Positions 23,528-34,602 of a stretch of DNA of 64,000 bases are shown piece after piece. How positions within the stretch are numbered: the stretch's first letter is position 1; every line of letters starts with the position of its first letter. The position numbers and the translations under genes were made by a program. The DNA lies in contig NC_056421.1 of assembly GCF_905147365.1 (NCBI RefSeq), positions 11,922,001 to 11,986,000 on the forward strand, read 5' to 3'. The notes under the pieces were generated by a model that saw only the letters and a program-made list of their open reading frames with translations, was not told where the DNA came from and did not search any database. This stretch comes from Aricia agestis. Taxonomy: Eukaryota; Arthropoda; Insecta; Lepidoptera; Lycaenidae.

Positions 23528-24059
23528 TTATATGCAGTAGATGGACTTCTGTCTACTTTCAAAGCACGCAATTTGCACTTAGCTTAATTATTAATCCTTT
23601 TCACAATTCCTCCAAACGTGTTTATGTACCTAAAGTAATGCCATTAGAATATGAAATGACAAATCCAACTTTATTAATAAACTTAAGAGCTAACTTGAAA
23701 ATTCGAAACTTGCGAGCACGCTTAAGAAAATGCCAAGCAAAAATGATCCTTAGCACCTTAAAATAAGTAAAAAATTCAATACGAAAGCATGTACGCATAC
23801 ATTTAAAGTTTAAGAAGCGGGACAACGTCTGAGTTTCGTAGAATAATAATATGTTTTCTTTACTTAACCCTCGTAAACATTGTTTCACTGAAAAGCACAA
23901 TGTATGAAGTTATGGCCTAGAAAAGTGTGGTCTTCATCCTTGCGGCTTGCACTAAGACACAAAATATATATAAACTAGCTGTGCCCCGCGGTGTTACCCG
24001 CGATTTATTAGGTAAACTAAATTGTGTTTTAATAGGTAAATAGTCATTGGTAATTAATT

Positions 24060-24191
24060 ATTCCCTCTTAAAAGGCCGGCAACGCACATGCAGCTCTTCT
24101 GATGCTGCGAGTGTCCATGGGCGACGGAAGTTGCTTTCCATCAGGTAACCCGTTTGTACGTTTGCCCCCTTATTTCATAAAAAAAAAAAAA
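24060..24191 (+). mobile_element. SINE S1, 5'-truncated
   Basis: Starts within the tract (ttccctcttaaaaggccgg) and runs through gctgcgagtgtccatgggcg to the A tail. 5' truncation fits reverse transcription from the 3' end. Confidence 0.85.
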
Positions 24192-24425
24192 CACACCAGA
24201 TTTTTTAATTCAGACGACTGTGTTTTCTTAAAATGATCTATTACAAAAGGTTATATTAATTTCACCGCTTGGTTCCCTATATTTTTGATGTTTTCCGTAT
24301 AAAATACGTGGTAGTAATATTGTATGAACAATAGAGATTGCCTTTATCGATAATTTTATTTAAAGTTTTTTACCTAATTTCATCACTTTTAGAATGTATA
24401 TTATGTGTTTATTTCTACTTTTAGA

Positions 24426-24596
24426 TTACCTAATGATGAAGCAAAAAGAAAAGAGTGGATAAATATTATAGGTGCAGAAAATATTAGCATGAACAAATAA
24501 AGGGTATATTATTTTGAAGAGTGGTGTTTTAATAGGACGTTGGGCAGATTAAAACTACAAGATGATGCTGTACCATCAAAAATATTATTGGCGGAG
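24426..24596 (+). pseudogene. THAP-domain relic (P-element-like or THAP gene fragment)
   Basis: After an acceptor-like tttctacttttag, the frame reads LPNDEAKRKEWINII ... then an in-frame TAA, then YFEEWCFNRTLGRLKL and DDAVPSKIL. Known: THAP zinc fingers carry a P...R..W helix, an HF box and a C-terminal AVP[TS]I motif in this order. The first cysteine pair is missing and the stretch before YFEEW is shortened. THAP domains bind DNA in P-element transposases and in host regulators. Which source this had cannot be told from the fragment. Confidence 0.6.
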
Positions 24597-24715
24597 GCTT
24601 CATGTAGACGTTCTAAAAGTGTTAAGTTTGTTAACCTATTTAGAAATAAATATTTTGATTTTTTATTTTTACTAAGCGACAAACAGTACCTGGTTTGTGC
24701 TCATAATATTATTCT

Positions 24716-24911
24716 TGAGTGTGCGTATTGTAGTGTGTGTAATGTTTTATTTGTTAAAAAAATGTACGATAAAGGCATAATTTCAAAATAATATTAGCTC
24801 GATGCACTCCTTCACCATATAAACTATAACTGTGCAAAATTTCATTCATCTACGTTTCCGCATTTTTCGACAAAAGGGATACAAAGTTTTTCGCTTGCGT
24901 ATTAATATATA
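24716..24911 (+). mobile_element. R3 repeat, 3' half
   Basis: gtagtgtgtgtaatgttttatttg ... ctcgatgcactccttcaccat ... gcgtattaatatatagat, nearly identical to 6975-7167. It follows the THAP relic within about 120 bp. Confidence 0.7.
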
Positions 24912-24928
24912 GATTATACACTATGTTT

Positions 24929-25152
24929 GTGTAAACACCGTTTTCCTTGAAACCATCAAATGGGTCAAAATCAACTTTTTCTATGAGAAGAATGCTGGGA
25001 ACTCAAAAAAAAAAATACCGTGTTCATATCGGATTGGCAATTTGCATGGGTATGAAGACGGATTTTATTGAGTTCCCAGCATTGTTCTCATAGAAAAAGT
25101 TGTTCATTTTTACGGGCTTATTTGATTGTTTCAAGGATAACGGTGTTCACAC
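24929..25152. mobile_element. Palindromic MITE
   Basis: gtgtaaacaccgttttcctt / aaggataacggtgttcacac outer ends. Inner actttttctatgagaa...atgctgggaactca pairs with tgagttcccagcat...ttctcatagaaaaagt. Confidence 0.85.
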
Positions 25153-25163
25153 TAACATCTTAT

Positions 25164-25411
25164 ATAGAGTGTAAGGAAATAAATTAGTGAGAATACTTTA
25201 CATTATGTAATGTGTTCCTTATATAGAGTTCCGTGTAAAAGTAGCAAGTTTGGGATTTTTTTTGGGATTTGCAGATATGACGCGGTGTCATAATTTTGTC
25301 CATACAATAGTTGACAAATATTCTCTTTCAGCACGGCTACTTTCACAGTGAACTCTATATAATAACATTCTAATATATCATCAGTCATCACTTTGTTTTG
25401 TTACACACTAA
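25164..25411. mobile_element. Foldback MITE family P1, diverged
   Basis: tatagagtgtaaggaaat ... gtgttccttatatagagttc ... gctactttcacagtgaactc ... ttgttttgttacacacta. It begins 12 bp after the previous MITE. Confidence 0.7.
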
Positions 25412-25618
25412 TAATTATTAAAATAAGAAACTAAATAATACGTTACTGGCCAATTAATTATGAAATATTTGAGCAAGCGATTTGCCTGTACAATCTGAAA
25501 TACGGTTATCATCATTTTAAATCTCATATCAGTTTCTTGGAAATTTACAATTCGTAACATTTTGGACACGTGCTTTGGTAATAATGGTCTGTCAACTTTG
25601 ACCTATCACGATAAAATT

Positions 25619-25696
25619 ATTGACTGTAATATGGCTGTTTTAGACGAGGTAAGTACAGTTACTTACCTCGTCTAAAACAGCCATATTACAGTCAAT
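25619..25696. repeat. Perfect hairpin: 37-bp arms, 4-nt loop
   Basis: Left arm 25619..25655, loop cagt, right arm 25660..25696, no mismatch. The left arm contains ggctgttttagacgagg. The size and perfection are like a very young inverted duplication or a small-RNA precursor stem. Confidence 0.9.
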
Positions 25697-25823
25697 AGTT
25701 TGGCGTCAGTCGCCAGTGCCGAAAAAGTGCTGGCGCCAAAAACTGTCGCATATCGTTTACACGCGGCCAGTAGTCGAGGATATTTTTTGGTGCACACATA
25801 CGTTCATAGTCAGTGCGGAAAAA

Positions 25824-26110
25824 TGAATACCAACTGCAAAAAACGAAAATTAATAATCGGTTAAGAAAAATAAACTTTGTTATGAATGATGATGCAAAAA
25901 CTAATTGACATGTTAGAATAAGATTTGTCTAAACAGAAACGAATTTGGGTAAGGAAATGGATAGATGACTCCCATGATCTCACAGGCATTCATGTTCCCT
26001 GTAAAGTTGTACGAACTGTATGTTTTCGGCGTTGCTCAGTTTTTTCAATATCGTGACGCGGAGCGATGCAGTGTGGTCACCGTACGGTCAACGACAGCGA
26101 CTGACTTCAG
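25824..26110 (+). pseudogene. Possible PIF/Harbinger-type nuclease N-terminal relic
   Basis: In one frame from 25824: MNTNCKKRKL, several stops, then QKRIWVRKWID. After a shift KLYELYVFGVAQFFQYRD. Known: Harbinger nucleases begin with an R.WVR.W motif followed by an LL.EL...F..Y segment. Both occur in the right order and spacing but are broken by stops. No catalytic residues are left. Upstream cgtttacacgcggccagtag (25748) resembles the end of the MITE at 26798. Confidence 0.4.
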
Positions 26111-26797
26111 CCACAGAATATATATTAGTACCTAGTACCAACAGATTTCCAACTCGTGAAACCCGTTTAAAAAATAACAACTCATGCTGCGATACTATAA
26201 AGTTCAAATTCCGACCGCGCAGTGTTAGGTGCCTACAATTATATTTGCCTACATGTGCGCTCCCTTTCTATCGCGTAAGAGGTACTCTTTCTGACGAAAT
26301 CAAGATTGTCACCTTTTAGAAATAAAATAATCTACTTTTAATTACTATAACTACTAATAGCAAACTTTTTTATAGTAATAATCAAATTTTAGTAACCCAA
26401 CGTATATTTTATGATAGTTTTATATTCGATTATAGTGTAGGAGCTGGTCAGGAAATTTTTACTACTTAAACATAGTAACTTGTGTTTATTTATGTGTAGT
26501 ATGCGGTTTATTTGTAACAAATTGGTTTATTTGCTATGTTTGCGTATTTTTTTTATCTTTTTTTGTATTTTAAAGTCTTAAATTACTTTATTGAAATATT
26601 TCTTTGACTTTTTTCAATTGTTCATATTTATCAGATTAATAACGATTCTGTCACAGCAGGTCACAGCGGTTAAATCAGTACGTAGATATATGCGACGAAA
26701 AAATCTTGCGCGCGCGTCACCGCTCGCTTGTGATCTGCCCCTTTAAAGGGGTACTTACAGCTCGATACCTAACCGCGCGAGTGGGACAGGCCTGCTT

Positions 26798-27501
26798 CAG
26801 CGTTTACACGGGGACAGTAGCGCAGGCGCGGCTGGCGGGGGGAGCGGATTTGCGCCGAAAAATATGAAGCGGGAATATTGAAGACAGCGCTGTCCGACAG
26901 TACTGGCCATTTAGCCGAAACTTTTTCATTTTCGCTTCGTTATAGAATCGCCGGTCAAAATGTTTTTTTTTTATGAAATAAGGGGAACGAGCAAACGGGT
27001 CACCTGATGGAAAGCAACTTCCGTCGCCCATGGACACTCGCAGCATCAGAAGAGCTGCAGCTGCGTTGCCGGCCTTTTAAGAAGGAATAGAGTAATAAGG
27101 GAGGGTAGGGATGGGAAGGGAATAGGGGAGGATAGGAAAGGGAATTGGGCCTCCGGTAAACTCACTCACTCGGCGAAACACAGCGCAAGCGCTGTTTTAC
27201 GCCGGTTTTCTGTGAGAACGTGGTATTTCTCCGGTCGAGCGGCCCATTCGTGCCGAAGCATGGCTCTCCCACGTATAAATGAATAGAATTGACATAAGAC
27301 GAGTCGAACGTCAACGTCATACTAACCAACGCTTATGTCAATTCCATACATTTTCATCGGCGATTCTATAACGAAGCGAAAACGAAAAGATTTTGGCACA
27401 CCCCCCTGTACTGTCTTCGAAATCGATTTCCACGATGGCAGTTGCAGGCCAGCGCTGTCTTGCCTGTGCACTGACGCCAGTTACTTGCTCCGTGTAAAAC
27501 G
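26798..27501. mobile_element. Nonautonomous element (gtttacacgg ends) carrying SINE S1
   Basis: agcgtttacacggggacag at the left and ttgctccgtgtaaaac at the right are imperfect inverses. Around the SINE, ttttcgcttcgttatagaatcgccgg pairs with cggcgattctataacgaagcgaaaa. Without the SINE the element is about 390 bp. Confidence 0.65.
26962..27276 (-). mobile_element. SINE S1, full length, inside a MITE
   Basis: Complete from acgtgggagagcc (27276) to the A tail (26962). It lies just outside the paired inner arms of the host MITE, near its loop. Confidence 0.85.
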
Positions 27502-27534
27502 GCACTTACAATATTATTATATTACCATGTTTCT

Positions 27535-27738
27535 TTAAAAATATTATAAATGCGTTTCTGTCTATAATTATGTCTGTTACCTTCACGCTTAAACCACTGA
27601 ACCGATATTGATAACATTTCATAAGCAGATACTTTGAGACCCGGTGAAGGATAAAGGATTGTTTTTAACCCCCAACAAAAAGAGGAGTGTTATTGTTCCG
27701 GAAATTTCGGTAGAACAAAGTTGTGGACGTCGTCGAGT
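27535..27738 (+). mobile_element. R1 repeat, diverged
   Basis: aaatattataaatgcgtttc, tcacgcttaaaccactgaacc, cgatattg, gagacccggtgaagg. The end is degraded and abuts a P1 foldback element. Confidence 0.6.
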
Positions 27739-27739
27739 T

Positions 27740-28003
27740 ATATAGAGTGTAACAAAAGTAAGTGATAATACTTTAGGGTGTGTACGTGTTCCTTGTAGAG
27801 AGTTAACTGTGAAAGTAGCAGCGATGAAAGACCTTTTTTTTCACTTTTGTATGGACAAGCGCTCCAGCATCACGAGTTTCCCCATACAAAAGTGAAAAAA
27901 AAATTATTTGGTCTTTCAGATCTGCTACTTTCACAGTGAACTCTCTACAAGGAACACGTACACACCCTGAAGTATTATCACTTAGTTTTGTTACACCTTG
28001 TAT
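27740..28003. mobile_element. Foldback MITE family P1
   Basis: tatagagtgtaacaaaagta ... ttcacttttgtatgg / ccatacaaaagtgaa ... agttttgttacaccttgta. Arms near-perfect over about 115 bp. Inserted at the tail of an R1 copy. Confidence 0.85.
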
Positions 28004-28598
28004 ACACAATATTATATCTGTAGTTTAATTATTATACATTTTCACCTTTTATTACACTTTATTCTAAATATGGAGACGCTTTTACATGCTGTGAGTTGTG
28101 ACGTGTCATGTGCAAAATATACAAAGCACATGTGCAAAAAATTACTTTGTTAATCTACCGCGAACCGTTTACATGTTTTCCATCAAAAAGCATTCACGCT
28201 TTGACCATGTAAATACAGAGAACCAGTCAAGTAAAAAATACTTAACGCGAAACGTAGCTGACATGTGCCGCATGACAAATTGCGGGGTAAAAAGTTGCGT
28301 GCGCCACTCGCGTGTAAAACCACCCTAAGTGGATTAATTAAATGTACAATTAAAATTAAAATTGTACAAACAAACATATTGGGAGCTAAGAAAACGCACT
28401 ACTTTCTACTCGAATGCCAAGAAATTCACACAAATATTATAAAGGCGAAATGATGATGGGCAAAAATGTATGGGCTCTGGTATATGGCTCAACAGGAATG
28501 GATTGTATATTTTTAGGAAGGTATACCCATTTACATTAATGACCAATAGGGCGCTTGTCAAGATACTATTATCTTTGTACTTTTTGAGTAAAGCCATG

Positions 28599-29392
28599 TT
28601 AACCCTCAATTCACTAGGTGAAATTTACTAACGTAAATACCTTCTATGAGTCCCTGGGACTCACATATTTTAAATGTATGTTTTTATGAAATAAAACAAA
28701 TTTCATCAACATTTTGTTCAGTAATCTTCTAAAGTACTTAACTTTCTAACTACTATAAGAATAAATAACAAAACTAACCAAACTTCTGAGATCCACTTGA
28801 AAATTAAAGGAAAGGCACTTAACAGTCTTTTAAAACCATGATATTATTAAGGTTTCTCTAAACTAGCAAATATTCTAAAAAATAAAAAGAACTTACCGTT
28901 TTTAAACCAATAAAGGTACACAAAACAAAATAAAATAAACTTTAATGTATGCTTCTATACAAAGAAAAAAAAACGTGCAGTGGGTTCCTACCACTATCTA
29001 AAGGATACGGCGGCATATCTTTTTTGAGCATGTAAAACATATCGGCTTCAGACATTTTGTGCACAGATGAGCAGTTTTTCATCTTTTTTTGTAGTGGCAT
29101 AAATAGTTAAATAGTTATACTTTCCCTCCTAGCTAACTTGTTTCAGGGTGGTTCACATCTTCAGGAATTGAAGCCAGGCTTCCAGAATGGAATCTGCTCC
29201 GTGTTCTCTTAGATTGATAAAGTCATGTTTTTAGAGCCATTTTACAATTGTACAACATATAAATGAAGCATACATAATTCAATTATAATAACGGTGAAAA
29301 ATCAACATTTCAAAACTTTAATGTAAAAATAATCATTACGTATGTAAAAATAAAATAATCGTAAATTCACTAGTATGAGTCCCTGGGACTCA
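28599..29392 (-). pseudogene. piggyBac-like element relic with C-terminal cysteine-rich transposase end
   Basis: The left border reads ttaaccctcaattcac, the TTAA-CCC form of piggyBac ends. On the minus strand, PEDVNHPETS (about 29160-29130) is followed in the same frame by KTAHLCTKCLKPICFT and CSKKIC, then stop TAG at 28998. Known: piggyBac transposases end in a C..C...C..(H/C)....C domain that binds chromatin or the element ends. Stops interrupt the frame and the catalytic core is missing. A 17-bp palindrome tgagtccctgggactca occurs at 28647 and 29376. The right border is unclear. Confidence 0.65.
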
Positions 29393-30240
29393 CTCGGCGT
29401 AATAACTCACCGAATATGGTATGTACGCACTCATCCTCTCGGCACCATGTCGCCCGCGTCACTACATGAAGGTACTGAGACGTGGGGTAAACTAGCTGCT
29501 AAGACTGTTGAATTATGGCCGTTTGAAATTTTGATGTGAGTGAGAGTGACATCAGCGCTCGTACATTTCATACTGATAACATCACGTTATATTATAGCAT
29601 GATTATTTTTAGGGTCCCGTAGTCAACAAGGAACCCTTATATGATACTCCCCTATCCCCCTCTCCCCTACACATCAAACGTTTTTTTTTTTTAATAATGC
29701 TCTTGTCCCTGATTTTAAGTTGAATTTATGTAGCACTTATACAGTATTATGTCTACACTTACTCGTATCTTCTATTTATATTTTCTGTTCTGTCATCGTT
29801 ACCTGCTCCGCCGACCAAGGGTGAACAGTATGAGGGAGGGGTTAAACTACTATAACTGTGAGCGTAAATCTTAGGTGTACTGTCTAAGACAAGACAATCG
29901 TAACCTTTCTAAGCGCAAATAAATCTTACCACATAGACGACAAAAACTACGTCGGTAACGCCGGCCTTGTACGTTGACTGTACATTATTTCAAAAAGTAC
30001 AGTTGCTAGGGGCTCGCGCCTTATAACTTTTTTACCTACTCACTAAGAGTTATCTAATGGTATAATATATTTTATCTCTGTTGAGCAATATTTGGTATAA
30101 TGCCCATGATCCTTTTGTGACTTCGTAAGTTTGTTACTTTTTACGTCTAAACGGCTGGAACGATTACAGGCGAGCGCCTACAGGCTTACCTAACCTTTGA
30201 ATCGTCAGTGGTTTATATTTCAGCTGTTTTAGGATATACT
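29393..30240. other. Unassigned; R2-like scrap near 29610
   Basis: tttttagggtcccgtagtcaacaaggaaccc (about 29607-29637) is a repeat scrap related to R2-type ends. No gene seen. Confidence 0.4.
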
Positions 30241-30698
30241 CTACGAATAATAAAAACTAAGGAAGAGTAAATGTGTTAAAATTTTGTCCGCGAGTCTACA
30301 AAATGGGAACCGAATACATGCATACTTAATGCATGTATTCGGTACACAATTTTGTGTTTTTAGTGTACAAAGGCTGAGGTCTTCAACTTAAATACTGGAT
30401 GCGCTGAATCACTTTATTCGCACGACAAGTTAGGTAGGCGAAGGGCAGACGACTAACTCTCGCAGGAGTTAACTCGCCGCGCTACAAATATAGCTGATTT
30501 TACAATATGCAATTACCGAGAATTATAACACACACTACATGTTTTTATACAAGTGACAATTATTGTCAAAGGCTTTATTTCCTAAATTTGAACGTTAGTA
30601 TTTCATAGCTATTATCATATTTTAGTGTGCGAAAAAGAACCAAATTCAAAACGGTTTTTGTATGAGAGTTACGTTTCCTTAGTTTTTATTATTCGTAG
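30241..30698. mobile_element. Element with ctacgaataataaaaact ends, 458 bp
   Basis: Same terminal inverted repeats as 9137..9348. An internal perfect hairpin accgaatacatgcat / atgcatgtattcggt (30309..30343, 5-nt loop) was not seen in the shorter copy. Non-coding. Confidence 0.85.
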
Positions 30699-31005
30699 GG
30701 TATACTAAACATCCCCTATCTTAATCTGACATATCCGATGACATTTCAATATTCGAAAATAACTTTTTTTAACCCACTACGTGAGAAATCTGATTTCTAT
30801 ACCACGATAACTAGACACATGTCGGAAGCCTATACAAGCTTAATCTGGCACTTTTGAGCTTGTCCCGAAATCCCCTCTTCCCCTCCCTAACTATTAATTC
30901 ATAGGTGGACCTGCGTAATTTGGTCAAACTAACATTAAGGTGACGCCGCGTTAAAGTAAAAAACCGTGTTTGGTGTGTTTTCGATTGCAATGGAACAGCA
31001 AAAAA

Positions 31006-31288
31006 TGGAAAGGGCGTAGCGACAAAATGGTTTTTGTCGCGTAATTTAAAAACCATAAATACGTTTCATATAAGCTATGGGCAAATTAAAGTGTATGCTT
31101 GAACCAATATATGTACAAATTTTGGAAGCTTAAATAACTCTCCTCTGTTGGCAAAATAGGAATCCCTTTTTTACAGAGGTATTTTTAATTAATTATTCTG
31201 TGTTATAAAAGTTGACCAATCGTGCTAGGCTAATTCAAAGACAAAGATATGATGAATACTGACAACAAACTTTAATTTCTTAGCTTTA
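31006..31288 (+). mobile_element. Repeat family R4, empty of SINE
   Basis: cgtagcgacaaaatggttttt ... ctctcctctgttggcaaaat ... ttctgtgttataaaagttgacc ... aaactttaatttcttagc. It aligns across the position where 12077..12664 has a SINE. Confidence 0.75.
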
Positions 31289-31611
31289 GTCATTGCTGAG
31301 AAAAATCGATATCGCTACAGCCAAATTATTAAGGCGTCGCCTTGAACTTGACCAATTTCATTAATGGATCAAAGATATAGAATAAAATAGTTTTAGAACG
31401 GTAATACCTTTTAAATTATTGATTAATTACATAGTGTTGTTGCGATAGCTTGGAAATAAAATATATCATTGGGGATCATCATCAATAGAATACTTTATAA
31501 CATAACAACCCAATTATCTAACATAGCCTGTCATTATTTCTGTAAAAGTATAATCGATAAGACATTTAATAGATCGAGTATAATATGACACATTAACTTG
31601 AATTGGTCGCT

Positions 31612-31997
31612 GTTAAGAGTCCGGATGCCATCGTAATTCTCATACAAACGTAATACCAAGATCATTTCCCATGCGAGAATATTTAATTTTACCATATTTG
31701 AGTTATTATTCAGCTAATGATAGTAATTACCTAGGTTCCTGTACAAAGATTCATTGCAAAATATTGACATACAAAAAAATATTTTAAACGATTACAATTT
31801 AGTATGTAGATATTGTTATCGTTCATATTTTTGGTATGTAAACATTTTGCAATGAATATTTGTACAGGAACCTAGGTATTAGGTAATTACTATCTTATGC
31901 TGAATAATAACTCAAATAATATGGTAAATATTCTCGTATCGGAAATGATCTTGGTATTACGTTTGTATGATAATTGCAATGGCACCCGGACTCTTTA
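31612..31997. mobile_element. Palindromic element with ttaagagtccgg end (arms about 180 bp)
   Basis: ttaagagtccggatgcc / ggcacccggactctttag, then cataccaagatcatttccc-type, tttgagttattattcagc and acctaggttcctgtacaaa segments all have inverse partners. Its first ten bases equal those of the element at 15731. Confidence 0.85.
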
Positions 31998-32256
31998 GCA
32001 TTAATAGTGTCCTAACCCACAATTTTTTTTGTTGTTAAATTTTGAATGCAGTCTTGTTCTAAATCATCTAATGAACATAATTGCATTCATAACTCAATAT
32101 GTATTTTTTGTGGGCTAGTACACGGATAATAATATTTTAATCGCGTAGAAGCGGAAGTATTTTTATATCAAGTAAGGGGGCAAACGAGCAAACGGGTTAT
32201 CTGATCTGAGTGTTTTGTCACTTCTTTACGCATAACTACTGAACGAACTGTGAATT
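31998..32256. repeat. Unassigned, with SINE S1 scrap
   Basis: gtaagggggcaaacgagcaaacggg at 32170-32194 is a short 3'-end piece of SINE S1 (minus strand). Confidence 0.5.
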
Positions 32257-32345
32257 GTGATTAAATCCGACGCCAGTCACGACTGGTACAGCAGAATCGA
32301 ACCCACGACCTCCGACCCACGCTCTAAACCACTGGCCCACAGAAC
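32257..32345 (-). mobile_element. SINE T1 tRNA-like head
   Basis: The reverse complement has gtgggccagtggtttagagc (A box region) and gtgggttcgattctgc (B box). Confidence 0.65.
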
Positions 32346-32795
32346 GATATTTTTTTTTTTGCCTCGTCCGAAATCGAACTGTCACTTTTTGAAACACAAA
32401 ACATATTTTCGCTTCCAGTCACATAGTGTTAAAATCTAGACAGTCAAGGTTTTTTTAACCCAATTTAGCGACAAGTTAAAAGGCTTTAGCAACAATGACA
32501 TTTTCATGCAGCTCTGGAGTCCCATACAATTAGCCTTTTCCACCGTTACGGCTTGGAAAAGCAAAAAATAGACGGAAAATTGTGATTTCGTATACATAAT
32601 TTTGTTACATGAATGTTTGATATAGGAAATTCGTGGATTAGGTGTGGTAGCATCAATTAATGGAATTTTAGGCTTGATATTTTGCTTATGTATAGTCGAA
32701 AGATGAAAAAACTAATTGGGAAACTCCGATTTTTACAAAATGATCTTGATAATTGTTAAATGTCTCGTCATCAGAAAACAAACCGAAAATACGTA

Positions 32796-32980
32796 GGGTG
32801 TGTACTGTGTATGTGTCCCTTAAATATAGAGTTCACTGTGAAAGTAGCTGCTGCGCTGGCAGAGCAATTTTTGTGAGGTTCATAATATGGGCAAGCGTCC
32901 CATCGTTATTTTGCATAATTATACAAAAGTTTAAAAAATACTCTTTCGGTGCTACAACTTTAACTGAACTCTGTTATACA
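32796..32980. mobile_element. Foldback MITE family P1, diverged, first of a tandem pair
   Basis: gtgtgtactgtgtatgtgtcc ... gagttcactgtgaaagtagc and a decayed second arm (ctacaactttaactgaactc). Confidence 0.65.
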
Positions 32981-33236
32981 AAGTATAACAAAACTAAGTG
33001 ACAATACTTTAGCGTGTGTACGTATTCCTTATAAAGAGTTCACTGTGAAAGTAGCAGTGCTGAAATACCAATTTTTTATGGGGAAACTCGTGACGCTGCG
33101 CCGGCGCCGGGGCGTTGTCCATACAAAAGTGAAAAAAAAAGGTCTTTCAGCGCTACCACTTTCATAGTGAACTCTCTACAAGGAACACACATACCCTAAA
33201 GTATTATCACTCAGTTTTGTTATAGGTATCCTGTAT
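32981..33236. mobile_element. Foldback MITE family P1, second of a tandem pair
   Basis: tataacaaaactaagtgaca ... agttcactgtgaaagtagca / gcgctaccactttcatagtgaa ... cactcagttttgttata. The loop includes the GC-rich ctgcgccggcgccgg. Confidence 0.8.
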
Positions 33237-33523
33237 AAGGGATTGTACACTCCCTAAACTAATATCAATTTGTTTTGTAACACGCTGTATATTCCTTACC
33301 TTACCTACACTTAAACTGCTTTGAACACGACTTAATGAATTAATCACTCGAACCGAATCTATTAATTTGAGTTAATTAATAAGATGAAGGCATCCCCGTT
33401 ACATCCTGTCGCCCAATTAGAAGTAATTGTATCATTTAAGTCGCTTAGATACTCACTACTCGCATTATAATGGAATTCATGCTTATTCCCAAGAAATATC
33501 CTTCTATTTCTATTTTTAACTGA

Positions 33524-33838
33524 CTTCAAAAAAAGGAGGTTTTCAATTCGACGCGTATGTATGTAATATTTCGAACTGCCTAGTTTTTGTATATGTTAGT
33601 CTATTTCAGTGTCTGAACAAATGTGCTAAATTTCAAAAGTGTATGTATGTATGAATGTTTTTATGTTTGTGTTCGCATATCTCCGGAACTACAAGTCAGA
33701 TTTAAGTAATTCTTTTTTTGTTGTACTAGGTATTGTTCATCTTAGGGAATGCTGCAAGTTTCATCAAAATCGGTTAAGTAGTTTTTGAGATAGGGCATTT
33801 TCATTCTCAATTACGTACACTTTTAAAGTCGGTTTTAT
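33524..33838. mobile_element. Repeat with 'aactgacttcaaaaaaagg ... aaagtcggtt' ends
   Basis: Inverted ends tgacttcaaaa / ttttaaagtcgg. The interior has catatctccggaactacaag and tttcatcaaaatcggttaag, a common lepidopteran interspersed repeat. End fragments occur near 1260, 5735-5832 and 39115. Confidence 0.6.
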
Positions 33839-34602
33839 CTTTAATACTATTATTATTTTAAATAATTTTCCGTCAGCGTGGGATGGAAAAATGTTTTTGA
33901 GAGAAGTAGATGGGGATTCATAAGTTGATGGTAGTTAAAAATAATGATTAGCAGCGGCTTTTGGGCTTAAAGACACTGCAGAAGTTAAATTACTCATTAT
34001 ATTATGTTATGTATATTTGCCACTTCTTCACTCAAAAACAATAATAGATATATTTTTTTCAAAAAAATTAACGAATTATTGCGTTGTCATTAAGTTTTTA
34101 ATACGTATGCAAAGTTTCGAATTAATTATACTACTGGAGATAGGTGAAAATCATGTTTAAAAATTCCGTTACATACATACAGCCCAAGCGGGTTATAAAC
34201 ATAAAGTTAATATACCTAGCTGAATAGAGAAACAAAGGCCTGAGCAAGAGAGATGTCACTATCAGTAACACTGCGTGGTAAAAAGAGACGTGTGATAGCA
34301 GCAGTACTCTTTTTTTGACGTCCAGTCGGCACGTGCCGCACGTTGACAATTTAATCTCATAGAAATCATGTTCAATCATGCTTGTGTAAGTGTATACGTA
34401 CACATATTTTTACACACAGATGAAACCAATTTTGACAGCTCGAGATTGTTGCTCTATTCCGCTAGGTATATTAACTTTATGGTTATATACAGGTTATTTA
34501 ATTAAATAATTAAAAAAAAATTCTTCCCTTTGGTAGTATTACGTCTTCCAACACAAGTTTGTACTTTTGAAATTAAAGCTGAAAAGTTTTTTAACTATTG
34601 TT
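33839..34602. other. No recognised feature
   Basis: AT-rich, a 90-codon minus ORF (34131..34403) without domain signature, no repeat family defined here. Confidence 0.35.

Noticed and set aside
26020..26319. 99-codon ORF as a gene
   Set aside because: Its frame differs from the Harbinger-like motif frame in part and has no recognisable domain; better explained as decayed transposase sequence.
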